This document shows positions 14,907 through 23,479 of a stretch of 64,000 bases of DNA, one piece after another. Below the pieces are notes generated by a model that worked only from the letters and a program-made list of their open reading frames with translations, did not search any database and was not told the DNA's origin. The translations under genes and the position numbers were made by a program. The DNA is taken from NCBI RefSeq assembly GCF_029870285.1, contig NZ_JACSYA010000020.1, positions 1-64,000 of the forward strand, written 5' to 3'. This DNA comes from Delftia sp. PS-11 (GTDB lineage Bacteria; Pseudomonadota; Gammaproteobacteria; Burkholderiales; Burkholderiaceae_C). How positions within the stretch are numbered: the first letter of the stretch is position 1; each line of letters starts with the position of its first letter.

Positions 14907-15044
14907 ATGAAAGTCAGAACCATCCGTCAGCGCGCCAAGCGCCGGTCTGCTGGCTGGGCGCGCATCAAGGCTGCGTGCGGGCCTTTCCTGAGCTTTGCCT
15001 CAATCGATGAAGCCATCGCGCACCTGATGGCTGAGAGGGGATGA
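14907..15044 (+). CDS. Tiny phage protein with R-I-K-A-x-C-G-P motif (copy 1)
   Basis: 45 residues, too short for most gene finders. It is basic at the N-terminus (R-T-I-R-Q-R-A-K-R-R), then has A-R-I-K-A-A-C-G-P-F and a helical acidic tail. It starts 7 bp after the previous stop. The R-I-K-x-x-x-G-x-W/F pattern occurs in many tiny phage proteins of unknown function. A second, shorter copy follows immediately. Confidence 0.5.
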   Translation: MKVRTIRQRAKRRSAGWARIKAACGPFLSFASIDEAIAHLMAERG

Positions 15045-15045
15045 C

Positions 15046-15144
15046 ATGGGACAGAAGCCACGTATCAAGGCTACGTGCGGGCCTTGGGCTCTGATCAGTG
15101 AGTGGCAGTGCCCGAGTGGCGCTTCGCCGCTTCAGCGGCGATGA
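15046..15144 (+). CDS. Tiny phage protein with R-I-K-A-x-C-G-P motif (copy 2)
   Basis: 32 residues, starting one base after the stop of copy 1. It contains P-R-I-K-A-T-C-G-P-W, matching the core of copy 1, and then diverges. Its end overlaps the opposite-strand gene at 15095-15352. It may be a decayed duplicate. Confidence 0.35.
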   Translation: MGQKPRIKATCGPWALISEWQCPSGASPLQRR

Positions 15145-15352
15145 CCTGAATTCTGGCTGTCTCGTGCTTGTCGCTGAGCTGAATGTAGCGATCACCCTCC
15201 TCATATGAGGTGCTGTCTCGCCGGATTGAGAGTCGATGGAATTCCTTGCTCTCCTCCACGGTTAGGCCGGCAAATACTTCGTTCCCTGCTGCATCTGTGC
15301 TCAGGGCTCGCATTTCGATGAGATAGGCGCGCTCGCCTTCAGTGAGATTCAT
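15095..15352 (-). CDS. Small opposite-strand phage gene, unknown
   Basis: 85 residues from the ATG at 15352; the longer minus-strand frame to 15646 runs through the HNH gene and is rejected. The product (M-N-L-T-E-G-E-R-A-Y-L-I-E-M-R, later E-E-S-K-E-F-H-R-L) is charged, helical and protein-like. It is the only well-supported minus-strand gene within the late region, divergent from the HNH gene, so it is probably an independently expressed accessory gene. Confidence 0.55.
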   Translation of the reverse strand: MNLTEGERAYLIEMRALSTDAAGNEVFAGLTVEESKEFHRLSIRRDSTSYEEGDRYIQLSDKHETARIQVIAAEAAKRHSGTATH

Positions 15353-15379
15353 CAGTCCATCATAGAGCAGGGCATCGTC

Positions 15380-15691
15380 ATGGCTACCATCCAGAATCAA
15401 TTGGCGTGGAAATCTGGCGACCCAACGCCCCGAAGGCGTGGTAGCACATGGATGCGCAAGCGCGCGGCCTGGTTGAAAAAGCAGCCGCTGTGCCAGGACT
15501 GCATGGCCGAAGGCGTGGTCAATGCCGATGACCTGGAGGTCGATCATGTGATCCCCCTGTTCAAAGGCGGCAAGGACAACGAGTCCAACTACCGAACACG
15601 GTGCAGCAGGCACCACAAGTTGAAGACGGCTCAAGACATGGGGCATGTGATCCGGCCTGAAATCGGGGTGGATGGCTGGCCGATTGAATGA
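15380..15691 (+). CDS. HNH endonuclease (packaging-associated)
   Basis: 103 residues. The zinc/HNH core is visible: L-C-Q-D-C, then V-D-H-V-I-P-L, then N-E-S-N-Y and C-S-R-H-H-K. In HK97-like phages a small HNH protein encoded next to terminase stimulates cleavage at cos. Here it lies directly upstream of the terminase small subunit, with 215 bp between them that could hold cos. Confidence 0.93.
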   Translation: MATIQNQLAWKSGDPTPRRRGSTWMRKRAAWLKKQPLCQDCMAEGVVNADDLEVDHVIPLFKGGKDNESNYRTRCSRHHKLKTAQDMGHVIRPEIGVDGWPIE

Positions 15692-15906
15692 GAGGGCTTG
15701 AGACGCGATGAGTTGCGTTGGTCTCCCTGGGCTTGATCGCCTTGAAGTGAATGCGCCTGCGGTCTCCTGGCGCGTGCCAGGCCCATCGCCAGCAAGGGGT
15801 GGAGACCGTAGGGCAGGGGGGGATGGTGCCCCATCAGGGGCCGTCGCCCTGGAAACCGCCCTGTTCCCTCAACGCAGCTAAACGTCCAGAAAAAAGGTGA
15901 AATTGC
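15692..15906. other. Gap between HNH and terminase, candidate cos region
   Basis: No gene fits here. It contains several short inverted repeats and G-runs (for example GGTGGAGACC near 15798, and GGGGCACC-type arms around 15820-15840). In HK97-like phages cos is found in this position; I cannot identify the cut site. Confidence 0.35.
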
Positions 15907-16344
15907 ATGGCACAACGAGGCCGAAAATCTGCTGCCGCCGTGGCGGTAGTGGCCCAGGTTGGGCCTGTCGTCAGCGAGAGCCGGTTGCGGCCCTCGCTGC
16001 ACCTGAGTGATGCCGAGCAAGCGGTGTGGGCCCGCCTGGTCAATGACCACCCGGCAACCGCATTCACTGAAACCCACCGGGATCTGATCGAGCTGTACTG
16101 CCAGCACATCGTGCAGGCCCAGCTCCTGGCGGATGAGATCCAGAACTTCGACCGCGTCTGGCTGGCGGACGATGATGGGCTCAAGCGTTACGACCGTATG
16201 CTGGCGATGCGTGAGCGGGAGGTGCGCTCCGCGTCCTCGCTGGCTACGCGGCTGCGCATCACGCGCCAGGCCACGACCGACCCGAAGACGGTTGGCCGCG
16301 CCAACGCAAGTACTGCGCGCAGCAAAAAGCCATGGGAGATCTGA
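15907..16344 (+). CDS. terS: Terminase small subunit (P27 family)
   Basis: 145 residues. It begins with a basic G-R-K-S segment, then L-R-P-S-L-H-L-S-D-A-E and a helical region (E-T-H-R-D-L-I-E-L-Y-C) typical of P27-type small terminase subunits. It recognises phage DNA and regulates the large subunit. It is followed 3 bp later by terL. Confidence 0.88.
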   Translation: MAQRGRKSAAAVAVVAQVGPVVSESRLRPSLHLSDAEQAVWARLVNDHPATAFTETHRDLIELYCQHIVQAQLLADEIQNFDRVWLADDDGLKRYDRMLAMREREVRSASSLATRLRITRQATTDPKTVGRANASTARSKKPWEI

Positions 16345-16347
16345 TCG

Positions 16348-17850
16348 ATGGCAAGCCGCGGACTGCGAAACATTCGCTGGATCGAGTCGATGTGCCGGAT
16401 CCCGGATGGCAAGTTGGTGGGGCAGCCCGTGCGCCTGACCGTGGCGCAGAAGAAATGGATTCGAACGATCTACGACACGCCGACCCGGACCTTCATCCTG
16501 TCGATGGCACGCAAGAACGCCAAGACGGCGACCAGCGCATTCCTGTTGCTCCTGCACCTGTGCGGCCCGGAAGCCAAACCTAATAGCCAGCTGTACAGCG
16601 CGGCACAGTCGCGTGACCAGGCCGCCATCCTGTTTGGGTACGCCTCCAAGGTGGTGCGAATGTCGCCAGACCTCAGCGAGTACGTCGCGGTCAAGGAGTC
16701 CGTCAAGATGCTCACCTGCGCAGAGTTGGGATCGGTCTACCGGGCGCTGTCTGCAGATGCTGCAACAGCCTATGGTCTGAGCCCGGTGTTCTCGGTGCAT
16801 GACGAGCTGGGCCAGGTCAAGGGACCGCGCTCCGAGTTGTACGAGGCGATTGAAACCGCCTCGGCTGCGCATGAGAGCCCGCTGTCCATCATCATCAGCA
16901 CGCAGTCGCCCACCGATGCCGACCTGCTGAGCCTGCTGATTGATGACGCGCTCACCGGCGCGGACCCGCGCGTGAAGGTGGTGCTGCACACGGCGCCGCT
17001 GGAGATGGATCCGTTCTCGGATGCGGCCATTCGTGCGGCGAACCCGCACTTTGACGTGTTCATGAACAAGGAAGAGGTGCGCAAGCAGGCTTCCGATGCC
17101 AAGCGCCTGCCCAGTATGGAGGCTGGCTACCGGAACCTCATCCTGAACCAGCGTGTGGAGGCGAAGACGCCATTCATCTCGCGGGCGATTTGGCTGGAGA
17201 ACGGCGAAGAGCCGGTGAATGAGCGAGGCATGGAGGTTTTCGGCGGGCTGGACCTGTCGTCAGTGAACGACCTCACGGCCTTGGTTCTGGCGTCAGAAGA
17301 GGGGGATGTGATCCCGACCTTCTGGCTGCCAGAGGAGGGCTTGGCCGAGAAGTCGCGTGCAGACCGCGTGCCCTATGACCTGTGGGCTAAGCAGGGCTTC
17401 CTGCAGACCACGCCGGGGCGCTCCGTCGAATACGAGTTCGTAGCCGAGCGGTTGCGCGAAGTCTTCGACACCTACGACGTGCAGGCACTGGCCTTTGACC
17501 GCTGGGGGATGAAGCACCTGCGACCATGGCTGATCAAGGCCGGGTTCACGGAAAAGGAGCTGGAGCGGTTTGTGGATTTCGGCCAGGGCTTCCAGTCCAT
17601 GTCGCCGGCCATTCGGGCTCTGGAGGCCCGGTTGCTGGCCAAGAAGATCAGGCATGGCAAGCACCCCGTGCTGACCATGTGCGCGGCGAACGCGGTGGTG
17701 GTGAGGGATCCGGCTGAAAACCGCAAATTCACTAAATCCAAGGCCAGCGGACGCATCGACGGGATGCAGGCGCTGGCGATGGCGGTCGGGGTGATGCCCA
17801 TGGCCACCCCGCCAAAGCCTCCGCCCAAATACCAAATGCTCGTCCTGTGA
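16348..17850 (+). CDS. terL: Terminase large subunit
   Basis: 500 residues. The ATPase has a degenerate Walker A (S-M-A-R-K-N-A-K-T) and a V-H-D-E-L-G Walker B segment, with S-T-Q-S-P coupling downstream. The nuclease half contains G-G-L-D-L-S-S (first acidic residue) and A-F-D-R-W-G. This is the packaging motor and endonuclease of the HK97/P27-like type. Confidence 0.95.
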   Translation: MASRGLRNIRWIESMCRIPDGKLVGQPVRLTVAQKKWIRTIYDTPTRTFILSMARKNAKTATSAFLLLLHLCGPEAKPNSQLYSAAQSRDQAAILFGYASKVVRMSPDLSEYVAVKESVKMLTCAELGSVYRALSADAATAYGLSPVFSVHDELGQVKGPRSELYEAIETASAAHESPLSIIISTQSPTDADLLSLLIDDALTGADPRVKVVLHTAPLEMDPFSDAAIRAANPHFDVFMNKEEVRKQASDAKRLPSMEAGYRNLILNQRVEAKTPFISRAIWLENGEEPVNERGMEVFGGLDLSSVNDLTALVLASEEGDVIPTFWLPEEGLAEKSRADRVPYDLWAKQGFLQTTPGRSVEYEFVAERLREVFDTYDVQALAFDRWGMKHLRPWLIKAGFTEKELERFVDFGQGFQSMSPAIRALEARLLAKKIRHGKHPVLTMCAANAVVVRDPAENRKFTKSKASGRIDGMQALAMAVGVMPMATPPKPPPKYQMLVL

Positions 17851-17863
17851 CGAGATCAACACC

Positions 17864-17886
17864 GGCCCGCCTTGTGCGGGCCTTTT
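17864..17886 (+). terminator. Hairpin between terL and protease
   Basis: GGCCCGC and GCGGGCC arms with a 5-nt loop and T4. The protease ATG follows 14 bp later. Late transcription must pass it. Confidence 0.65.
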
Positions 17887-17900
17887 CATTGGAGCACTGC

Positions 17901-18479
17901 ATGGAACGTGCGTACTCAACCCTGGTCATCAAGGCCATCGGCAGCGAAGGCGGCAAGCGCACCTTCAAGGGCATTGCCTCGACGCCATCCGCCGACCGGA
18001 CGGGCGACATCGTTGAGCCCAAAGGCGCCCAGTTCAAGCTGCCCATCCCCTTGCTGTGGATGCATGACAGCTCTGATCCCATCGGCTGGATCACCGCAGC
18101 CAAGGTGACGGAAAAAGGCATCGAGGTTGAAGGCGAGGTCGCCAACATCGAGGAAGAGGGGGCCCTGAAGGACCGCCTCACCAACGCCTGGCAGATGCTC
18201 CAGGCCAAGCTGGTGCGCGGCCTTTCCGTGGGCTTCAAGCCCCTGGAGGCGTCCCGCATCGAAGGCACCTTCGGCATGCGCTACACAAAGTGGCTCTGGT
18301 TCGAGCTGTCGGCCGTCACCGTGCCTGCCAACGCCGAAGCCTCCATCACCACCATCAAGTCGCTCGACAAGGCGCTGCGGGCCGCGACAGGCCGCGCGCA
18401 GGACCGCGTCGTGCGCCTGCTGCCTCCCGGCGTCTCGGGACACCCGCAAGCCCGCAAGGGCGTCGTATTCCTCAAGTAA
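17901..18479 (+). CDS. HK97-type prohead protease
   Basis: 192 residues from the ATG at 17901, with TTGGAG upstream. The family pattern is visible: F-K-G-I-A-S-T-P-S-A-D-R-x-G-D, L-L-W-M-H-D (catalytic His), G-L-S-V-G-F (serine region) and E-L-S-A-V-T-V-P-A-N-A. It matures the capsid by removing the N-terminal delta domain of the major capsid protein encoded next. Confidence 0.95.
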   Translation: MERAYSTLVIKAIGSEGGKRTFKGIASTPSADRTGDIVEPKGAQFKLPIPLLWMHDSSDPIGWITAAKVTEKGIEVEGEVANIEEEGALKDRLTNAWQMLQAKLVRGLSVGFKPLEASRIEGTFGMRYTKWLWFELSAVTVPANAEASITTIKSLDKALRAATGRAQDRVVRLLPPGVSGHPQARKGVVFLK

Positions 18480-18496
18480 TCCCCAAAGGACACACC

Positions 18497-19906
18497 GTGA
18501 ACCTGCAAGAACAGATCAAGCGTCTCATGGAGACCCGCACCGCCAAAGCCCTGGAGCTGGAAGGCGTGCAGAAAAAGGCCCTGGACGAGGGCCGCACCAA
18601 GGACGAGAGCGAGCGCGAAGCGTTCAAGGGCCTGACGCTGGATATCGCCCAGATCGATGCCGAACTGGAAGACCTGCGCGCCCTGGAGGCGCTGCAGCTC
18701 ACCAAGTCCGTGCCCGCTTCGGGCGCTGGCTCTTCGGCCGGTGCGGGTGCTGGCGCAGTGGCGCGCGGCGCGCTGGCCACCGGTGGCGCCCCGGCGATCC
18801 ACATGAACAAGGACGCCGACGAGAAGTTCAAGGGCCAGAACTACACCCGCATCGTGATCGCCAAGGCACTGGCCCGGTTGAGCGACGGCGACCACTCTGC
18901 GCTGTCCATTGCCGAGGCGCGCTGGGGCAAAACCAACCCCACGCTGATCAACGTCATGAAGGCAGCAGTGCCGGGTGGTGGCTCGGGCGCAGGCGAATGG
19001 GGGGCCGAGCTGGCGGCCATCGACCAGCGCTACACAGGCGACTTCATCGAGTACCTGTACTCGCAGACCGTGTACGACAAGCTGCCCCTGCGCCAGGTCC
19101 CCGCCAATGTGCAGATTAAGGGCCAGGACGGCGCCGCGACCGCGTACTGGGTGGGCCAGTCCAAGGCGATCCCTGCCACCGCTGCCGACTTCATGAACGT
19201 CACCCTGACGCCCCTGAAGGTGGCTGCCCTGGCTGTCGTGTCCAACGAACTGCTGCGCGACTCCAGTCCGGCGGCCGAGCAACTGGTGCGCGACGCCCTG
19301 GTGGAGGCCAGCTCGCAGCGCGTGGACACCACCTTCCTGAGCGCTGCCGCTGGTGTCGCGGGCGTCTCGCCTGCCGGTATCCTGAATGGCCTGACGGGCA
19401 TCGCATCGGCGGGCACGGACGGTGCCGGCCTGCGTGCCGACATCAAGGCGCTGTATGCGCCGTTCATCGCCGCCAAGAACGTGAATGGCCTGCAGCTGGT
19501 GACCACGCCATCCCTGGCCAAGGCCGTGCAGCTGATGACCAACGCGCTGGGCCTGGCCGAGTTCCCCGGCATCAACGCTTCGGGCGGCAATCTGCTGGGC
19601 GATCCGGTGACCACGGGCGACAACGTGGGCGCGGGCCAGCTGATCATGCTCAAGCCGTCGGACATCTACCGCATCGGTGACACCGGCGTGCAGGTGTCCG
19701 TCTCTCGCGAGGCAATGATCGAGCAGGACACCGCCCCCACGGGCGCATCCGATACGCCCACGGGCGCGTCTGCGAACTTCACCTCGATGTTCCAAAGCGA
19801 GTCCACGGCCATCAAGGTGGTGCGCTCCATCAACTTCGCCAAGCGCCGCGCCTCGGCCGTGGCCTTCGTGACCGGCGCCGACTACGGCGCTCCCGAAACG
19901 CCGTAA
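18497..19906 (+). CDS. HK97-type major capsid protein
   Basis: 469 residues with a GTG start and AAAGGA in front. Residues 1-75 form a charged coiled coil (delta/scaffold domain), then an alanine-glycine linker with G-A-G-A-G repeats (about 80-100), the likely site of protease removal. The HK97 fold region contains W-V-G-Q-S-K-A-I-P and L-T-P-L-K-V-A-A-L-A-V-V-S-N-E-L-L, classic family motifs. It builds the icosahedral head. Confidence 0.95.
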   Translation: MNLQEQIKRLMETRTAKALELEGVQKKALDEGRTKDESEREAFKGLTLDIAQIDAELEDLRALEALQLTKSVPASGAGSSAGAGAGAVARGALATGGAPAIHMNKDADEKFKGQNYTRIVIAKALARLSDGDHSALSIAEARWGKTNPTLINVMKAAVPGGGSGAGEWGAELAAIDQRYTGDFIEYLYSQTVYDKLPLRQVPANVQIKGQDGAATAYWVGQSKAIPATAADFMNVTLTPLKVAALAVVSNELLRDSSPAAEQLVRDALVEASSQRVDTTFLSAAAGVAGVSPAGILNGLTGIASAGTDGAGLRADIKALYAPFIAAKNVNGLQLVTTPSLAKAVQLMTNALGLAEFPGINASGGNLLGDPVTTGDNVGAGQLIMLKPSDIYRIGDTGVQVSVSREAMIEQDTAPTGASDTPTGASANFTSMFQSESTAIKVVRSINFAKRRASAVAFVTGADYGAPETP

Positions 19907-19957
19907 GGCGCCCTGCGGGCCCTTCGGGCTCGCCTCACCAAACAGCACGGAGCGGCC

Positions 19958-20236
19958 ATGCGAGAAAACCTGAAAGCCACCAAGTCGTTTACCTACGCCG
20001 GCCGCGCCCTGAAGGCTGGAGACGCCTTTGTCGCAACCAGCGGCGATGCGCGCGTGCTCCGGGCTGTCGGTCGCGCCGTGACCTACGAGACTGCACAAGC
20101 TGTCCCAGAGGTCGCCAAGGATGTCCCCATCCTTGCCGACACGCCCGACGAAGTTGGCACGGCCGGTGAGCTGACGGCGACGGCAGAGGCGCCTGTCCGC
20201 AAGTCGCAGCGCGCCAAGAAGGAGACCGCCAAGTGA
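19958..20236 (+). CDS. Hypothetical small head-region protein
   Basis: 92 residues, not recognised. The N-terminal half (T-K-S-F-T-Y-A-G-R-A-L-K-A-G-D-A-F-V-A) looks like a small beta domain as in head-decoration or connector proteins. The C-terminal tail is charged and lysine-rich. Its stop overlaps the portal start (TGATG). Confidence 0.65.
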   Translation: MRENLKATKSFTYAGRALKAGDAFVATSGDARVLRAVGRAVTYETAQAVPEVAKDVPILADTPDEVGTAGELTATAEAPVRKSQRAKKETAK

Positions 20237-21648
20237 TGGATTTCTTTCGCCGCCTGGGCGGCCGCAGCGTGAAGCTGGTGGGCAGCGAGGCTGTGGAGAA
20301 GGGCATCGTGACAGCGCAGCCGCGCGCCGCAGTGTCGCCCCGCACCGATGGCGTCTGGCATGACATCACGCCGGCACGGCCTCCTGGCTACTTCCAGATG
20401 GACATCAATGTCCGCCCGGAGACTGTCCTGTCCTACCCCTCCGTGTTCGCCTGCGTCTCGCTGATCTACAACGACATCGGCAAGCTGCGCACCCGGCTGA
20501 TGATGCTCCAGGACAATGGAATCTGGGTCGAGTCCACGAACCCTGCGTACTCGCCTGTGCTGCGCCGGCCGAACCACTACCAGAACCAGATCCAGTTCAA
20601 GCAATGGTGGATCTGCTCCAAGCTCACCTGGGGCAATACCTATGCGCTCAAGGTCAGGGATGGACGTGGCATCGTGGTGGCTCTGTACATCCTCGACCCC
20701 GGACTGGTGCAGCCCTTGATTGCGCCGGACGGATCGATCTTCTACCAGCTCAGCCAGGACAACCTCTCTGGCCTGCAGGAGGCCACGGTGTTCGTGCCTG
20801 CCTCGGAGATCATCCACGACCGCATGAACTGCATGTTCCACCCGCTGGTCGGCGTGTCCCCGCTGTTCGCGGCCAGCCTGCCAGCGTCTGGCGGCCTGGA
20901 GATGCTGCGCGATTCGCGCCGCTTCTTCAACCAGGGCGCCAAGCCCAGCGGGCTCTTGATCGCCCCGGGCGAAATATCGACGGAGACGGCCACGACGCTG
21001 AGCAACTACTGGAACAACAACTTCACCGGGCCCAATGCCGGCAAGGTCGCCGTGGTGGGTGATGGCCTCAAATACGAGCCCATCCGCATGACGGCCTCCG
21101 ACGCCCAGACCAAGGAGCAGATCGCGCTGACCTCGGAGATGGTGGCCCAGGTGTTCCATGTGCCTGCGTTCAAGGTTGGCGGCCCGATCCCCGCTGGCCA
21201 GAAGGTCGGCGACCTGAACCAGATCTACTTCAACGACGCGCTGCACTCGCTGATCGAGGAAATGGAGTTGTGCTTGGATGACGGCCTGTCACTGCCCGCC
21301 ACCTACCGGACGGAGCTGGAGCTGGACAACCTGCTGCGCATGGATCCGGCCACCCAGGCGGACGTGCTGTCCAAGCTGGTGCAGGGCAGCATCAAGGCCA
21401 TCAACGAGGCGCGCCGCGACATGAATCTGCAGCCGCTGGAGGGCGGAGACACCGTCTACATGCAGCAGCAGGACTTCCCCCTGGATCAGGTGCGGCTCAA
21501 CAAGCTGCCACCGGCCCAGGCCGAGCCCCCCAAGGCGGCCGAGCCGCCTCAGCAGCAGCCCCCTGAAGAGGCTGACCCCATCAGCGAAGACGAGCGCAAG
21601 GCTCTGGCGCAATACATTGAAAAGGAGCTTGAATGCGAGCTGACCTGA
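20236..21648 (+). CDS. Portal protein (HK97 type)
   Basis: 470 residues from the ATG at 20236. Features of the phage portal family include S-Y-P-S-V-F-A-C-V-S near 70, P-N-H-Y-Q-N near 116, W-G-N-T-Y-A, and F-N-Q-G-A-K-P-S-G in the second half. The C-terminus is proline/glutamine-rich. It forms the dodecameric DNA gate. Order is unusual: portal follows protease and capsid, whereas HK97 has portal-protease-capsid. Confidence 0.93.
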   Translation: MDFFRRLGGRSVKLVGSEAVEKGIVTAQPRAAVSPRTDGVWHDITPARPPGYFQMDINVRPETVLSYPSVFACVSLIYNDIGKLRTRLMMLQDNGIWVESTNPAYSPVLRRPNHYQNQIQFKQWWICSKLTWGNTYALKVRDGRGIVVALYILDPGLVQPLIAPDGSIFYQLSQDNLSGLQEATVFVPASEIIHDRMNCMFHPLVGVSPLFAASLPASGGLEMLRDSRRFFNQGAKPSGLLIAPGEISTETATTLSNYWNNNFTGPNAGKVAVVGDGLKYEPIRMTASDAQTKEQIALTSEMVAQVFHVPAFKVGGPIPAGQKVGDLNQIYFNDALHSLIEEMELCLDDGLSLPATYRTELELDNLLRMDPATQADVLSKLVQGSIKAINEARRDMNLQPLEGGDTVYMQQQDFPLDQVRLNKLPPAQAEPPKAAEPPQQQPPEEADPISEDERKALAQYIEKELECELT

Positions 21649-22529
21649 AAGCGCTGGCGGATGCTGTCATCCAGGCTGTGCGCGCCAAGATGGCGCCACT
21701 GGCAAAGCGCCTGGACGAGATGGACGGCGCGATCAAGGCGCTTCCCGAATCGCTGACCCAGGATTTGGGCGAGCGCGTGAAGGCGGCGGTGGATGCGATC
21801 CCCCGGCCCAAGGATGGCGAGGACGGAAAGAGCGTCACTGCCGAAGACGTAGCGCCGATCATCGCCAGCGAAGTGGCCAAGGCCGTGCAGGCCATTCCGG
21901 TGCCCAAGGATGGCGAAAGCGTCACCATCGAGCAGATCTCCCCGGTCGTTGCGCAGCAGGTTGCCAAGGCCGTGGCAGATTTGCCCAAGCCAAAAGACGG
22001 TGAATCTGTGCCCGTGGACGAAGTGCAGCGCATGGTGGACGAGGCAGTCGCCAAGGCCATGCAGGCGATCCCCGTGCCCAAAGATGGCCAGGCGGGCCGC
22101 GATGCCCTGCAGCTGGAACTGCTGCCCTGCATCGACATGGAGAAATCCTATCCGCGCGGCACCTACGCCCGGCACGCGGGCGGCCTGTGGCGCGCCTTCG
22201 AGACCACCAAGGGACTGCACGGCTGGGAATGCGTAGTGGATGGCATCGCCGATCTGCGCATCGAGCAGGACGGCCGTCAGTTCACGCTGGTTGCCAGGAC
22301 ATCCAGTGGCGAAGAAGTCTCCAAGAGCGTCAAGGTCGCCGCACTGGTGGATCGGGGCGTGTTCAAGATGGATGAGCCCTACGAGGCTGGCGACGGCGTG
22401 ACGTGGGGTGGATCTTTCTTCATTGCGCAAAAGGATGCGCCTACCGGACGGCCTGGCGAGCCTGGCTGTGATGGCTGGCGCCTGGCAGTCAAGCGGGGCC
22501 GCGACGGCTCGAAAGGAGTGAGCGTATGA
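21633..22529 (+). CDS. Phage protein with P-K-D-G repeats, likely head or fibre-like structural protein
   Basis: 298 residues, overlapping portal by 16 bp. Residues 1-60 are helical. Residues about 58-155 hold four repeats of roughly 30 residues ending in I-P-x-P-K-D-G, alternating helix and collagen-like turn. The C-terminal half (L-E-L-L-P-C-I-D, G-L-W-R-A-F-E, G-W-E-C-V-V-D-G) resembles the small carbohydrate-binding-like modules seen in phage head fibres and chitin-binding domains. Role inferred: surface decoration. Not firmly assigned. Confidence 0.7.
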   Translation: MRADLKALADAVIQAVRAKMAPLAKRLDEMDGAIKALPESLTQDLGERVKAAVDAIPRPKDGEDGKSVTAEDVAPIIASEVAKAVQAIPVPKDGESVTIEQISPVVAQQVAKAVADLPKPKDGESVPVDEVQRMVDEAVAKAMQAIPVPKDGQAGRDALQLELLPCIDMEKSYPRGTYARHAGGLWRAFETTKGLHGWECVVDGIADLRIEQDGRQFTLVARTSSGEEVSKSVKVAALVDRGVFKMDEPYEAGDGVTWGGSFFIAQKDAPTGRPGEPGCDGWRLAVKRGRDGSKGVSV

Positions 22530-22885
22530 CGCCATTTGCAACCCTCGAACAGGTCAAGCGGCACCTGCGCATTGATGACGACGATGCCGACGACGACCTG
22601 ACCTTGAAGCTGGAGACCGCCACTGAGCGCATCGGCTTACACCTCAATGGCGTGTCGCCATTCCAGCCAGAGCTGGACGACAGTGGGCTGCCTGTACGCG
22701 ATGCGGATGGCAAGGTTATCTATACAGCGCAGGTCCGGGGATCGGTCAAGTCTGCAACGCTGCTGCTGGTGGGCTACCTGTACCGATACCCGAGTGGCGA
22801 TGAGAAAGCGGCATTCGATGGCAGCCAACTGCCAGCGCCCATCACTGCGCTGCTGGCCCCGGTTCGAAGGATGGCATACGCATGA
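22526..22885 (+). CDS. Head-tail connector (gp6-like)
   Basis: 119 residues. It starts with L-E-Q-V-K-R-H-L-R-I-D, followed by an acidic D-D-D-x-D-D stretch and L-K-L-E-T-A-T-E-R-I. This is the standard pattern of HK97 gp6-like connector proteins that bind beneath the portal. ATGA overlaps with both neighbours. Confidence 0.9.
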   Translation: MTPFATLEQVKRHLRIDDDDADDDLTLKLETATERIGLHLNGVSPFQPELDDSGLPVRDADGKVIYTAQVRGSVKSATLLLVGYLYRYPSGDEKAAFDGSQLPAPITALLAPVRRMAYA

Positions 22886-23223
22886 GCTTCGATCCGGGAA
22901 CCCTCAAGGACCGCATACACATCCAGCGCAAGACGGGCGGCAAGGATGGATGGCGCACACCTGGGCAAGAGGCCTGGGAAAACATCACGCCAGCCCGCAT
23001 CGCAGCCGATGTGAAGCACCTATCTGGCCTGGGGGCGATCAAGGCTGATGCCGAGGTGTCAATCGTCCGTGTGTCGATCCGCATACGGCGCCGCGCAGGC
23101 ATTGACGCTGGCATGCGTGTGCTGTTCGCCAGCCAAATCTATGCGCTCAAGGCCGTTCTGCCTGGGCCAACCCGCGAGTACATCGATCTGGTGTGCGAGC
23201 TTGTGAAAGGACCAACCCAATGA
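22882..23223 (+). CDS. Head closure / head-tail joining protein
   Basis: 113 residues. D-R-I-H-I-Q-R-K near residue 10, W-x-N-I-T-P-A-R-I-A-A near 33 and R-V-S-I-R-I-R-R-R near 63 fit the phage head-tail joining (stopper) family. Overlaps its neighbours by 4 bp each side. Confidence 0.88.
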   Translation: MSFDPGTLKDRIHIQRKTGGKDGWRTPGQEAWENITPARIAADVKHLSGLGAIKADAEVSIVRVSIRIRRRAGIDAGMRVLFASQIYALKAVLPGPTREYIDLVCELVKGPTQ

Positions 23224-23474
23224 CAAAACCACGGACTCTGCGTGCTGAGCTGGCGCCGCTCGCCGACCAGGCACCCGCCGACGACAACAGCCCGCGCACG
23301 GTGCTGACAACCGGGCTCGGCACCATCGGCCCCTACGGCTATGTCGCCGGCCTGCTGATCGATGGTGTGCCTGCCGATGTGGCTACGGCAAACGCTGCCT
23401 GGATGGACGCCGACCCCGAGCATGTTGCTGCCGCGCGCGCTGCTGGCGCTGATGCTGTGCCGTTCAAGGGCTGA
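23220..23474 (+). CDS. Small hypothetical protein in head-tail module
   Basis: 84 residues from the ATG at 23220. Alanine- and proline-rich, with D-G-V-P-A-D-V-A-T-A-N-A near 50. Not recognised. It starts inside the stop of the joining protein gene (ATGA) and lies 5 bp before the gp10-like gene. Confidence 0.6.
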   Translation: MTKPRTLRAELAPLADQAPADDNSPRTVLTTGLGTIGPYGYVAGLLIDGVPADVATANAAWMDADPEHVAAARAAGADAVPFKG

Positions 23475-23479
23475 CGGCC

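Noticed and set aside
15353..15646. N-terminal extension of the minus-strand gene at 15095-15352
   Set aside because: It is antisense to the HNH gene, which has the full catalytic motif; the start at 15352 is preferred.
18281..20098. 605-codon minus-strand open frame opposite the capsid gene
   Set aside because: Antisense shadow of protease and capsid genes with clear HK97 motifs.
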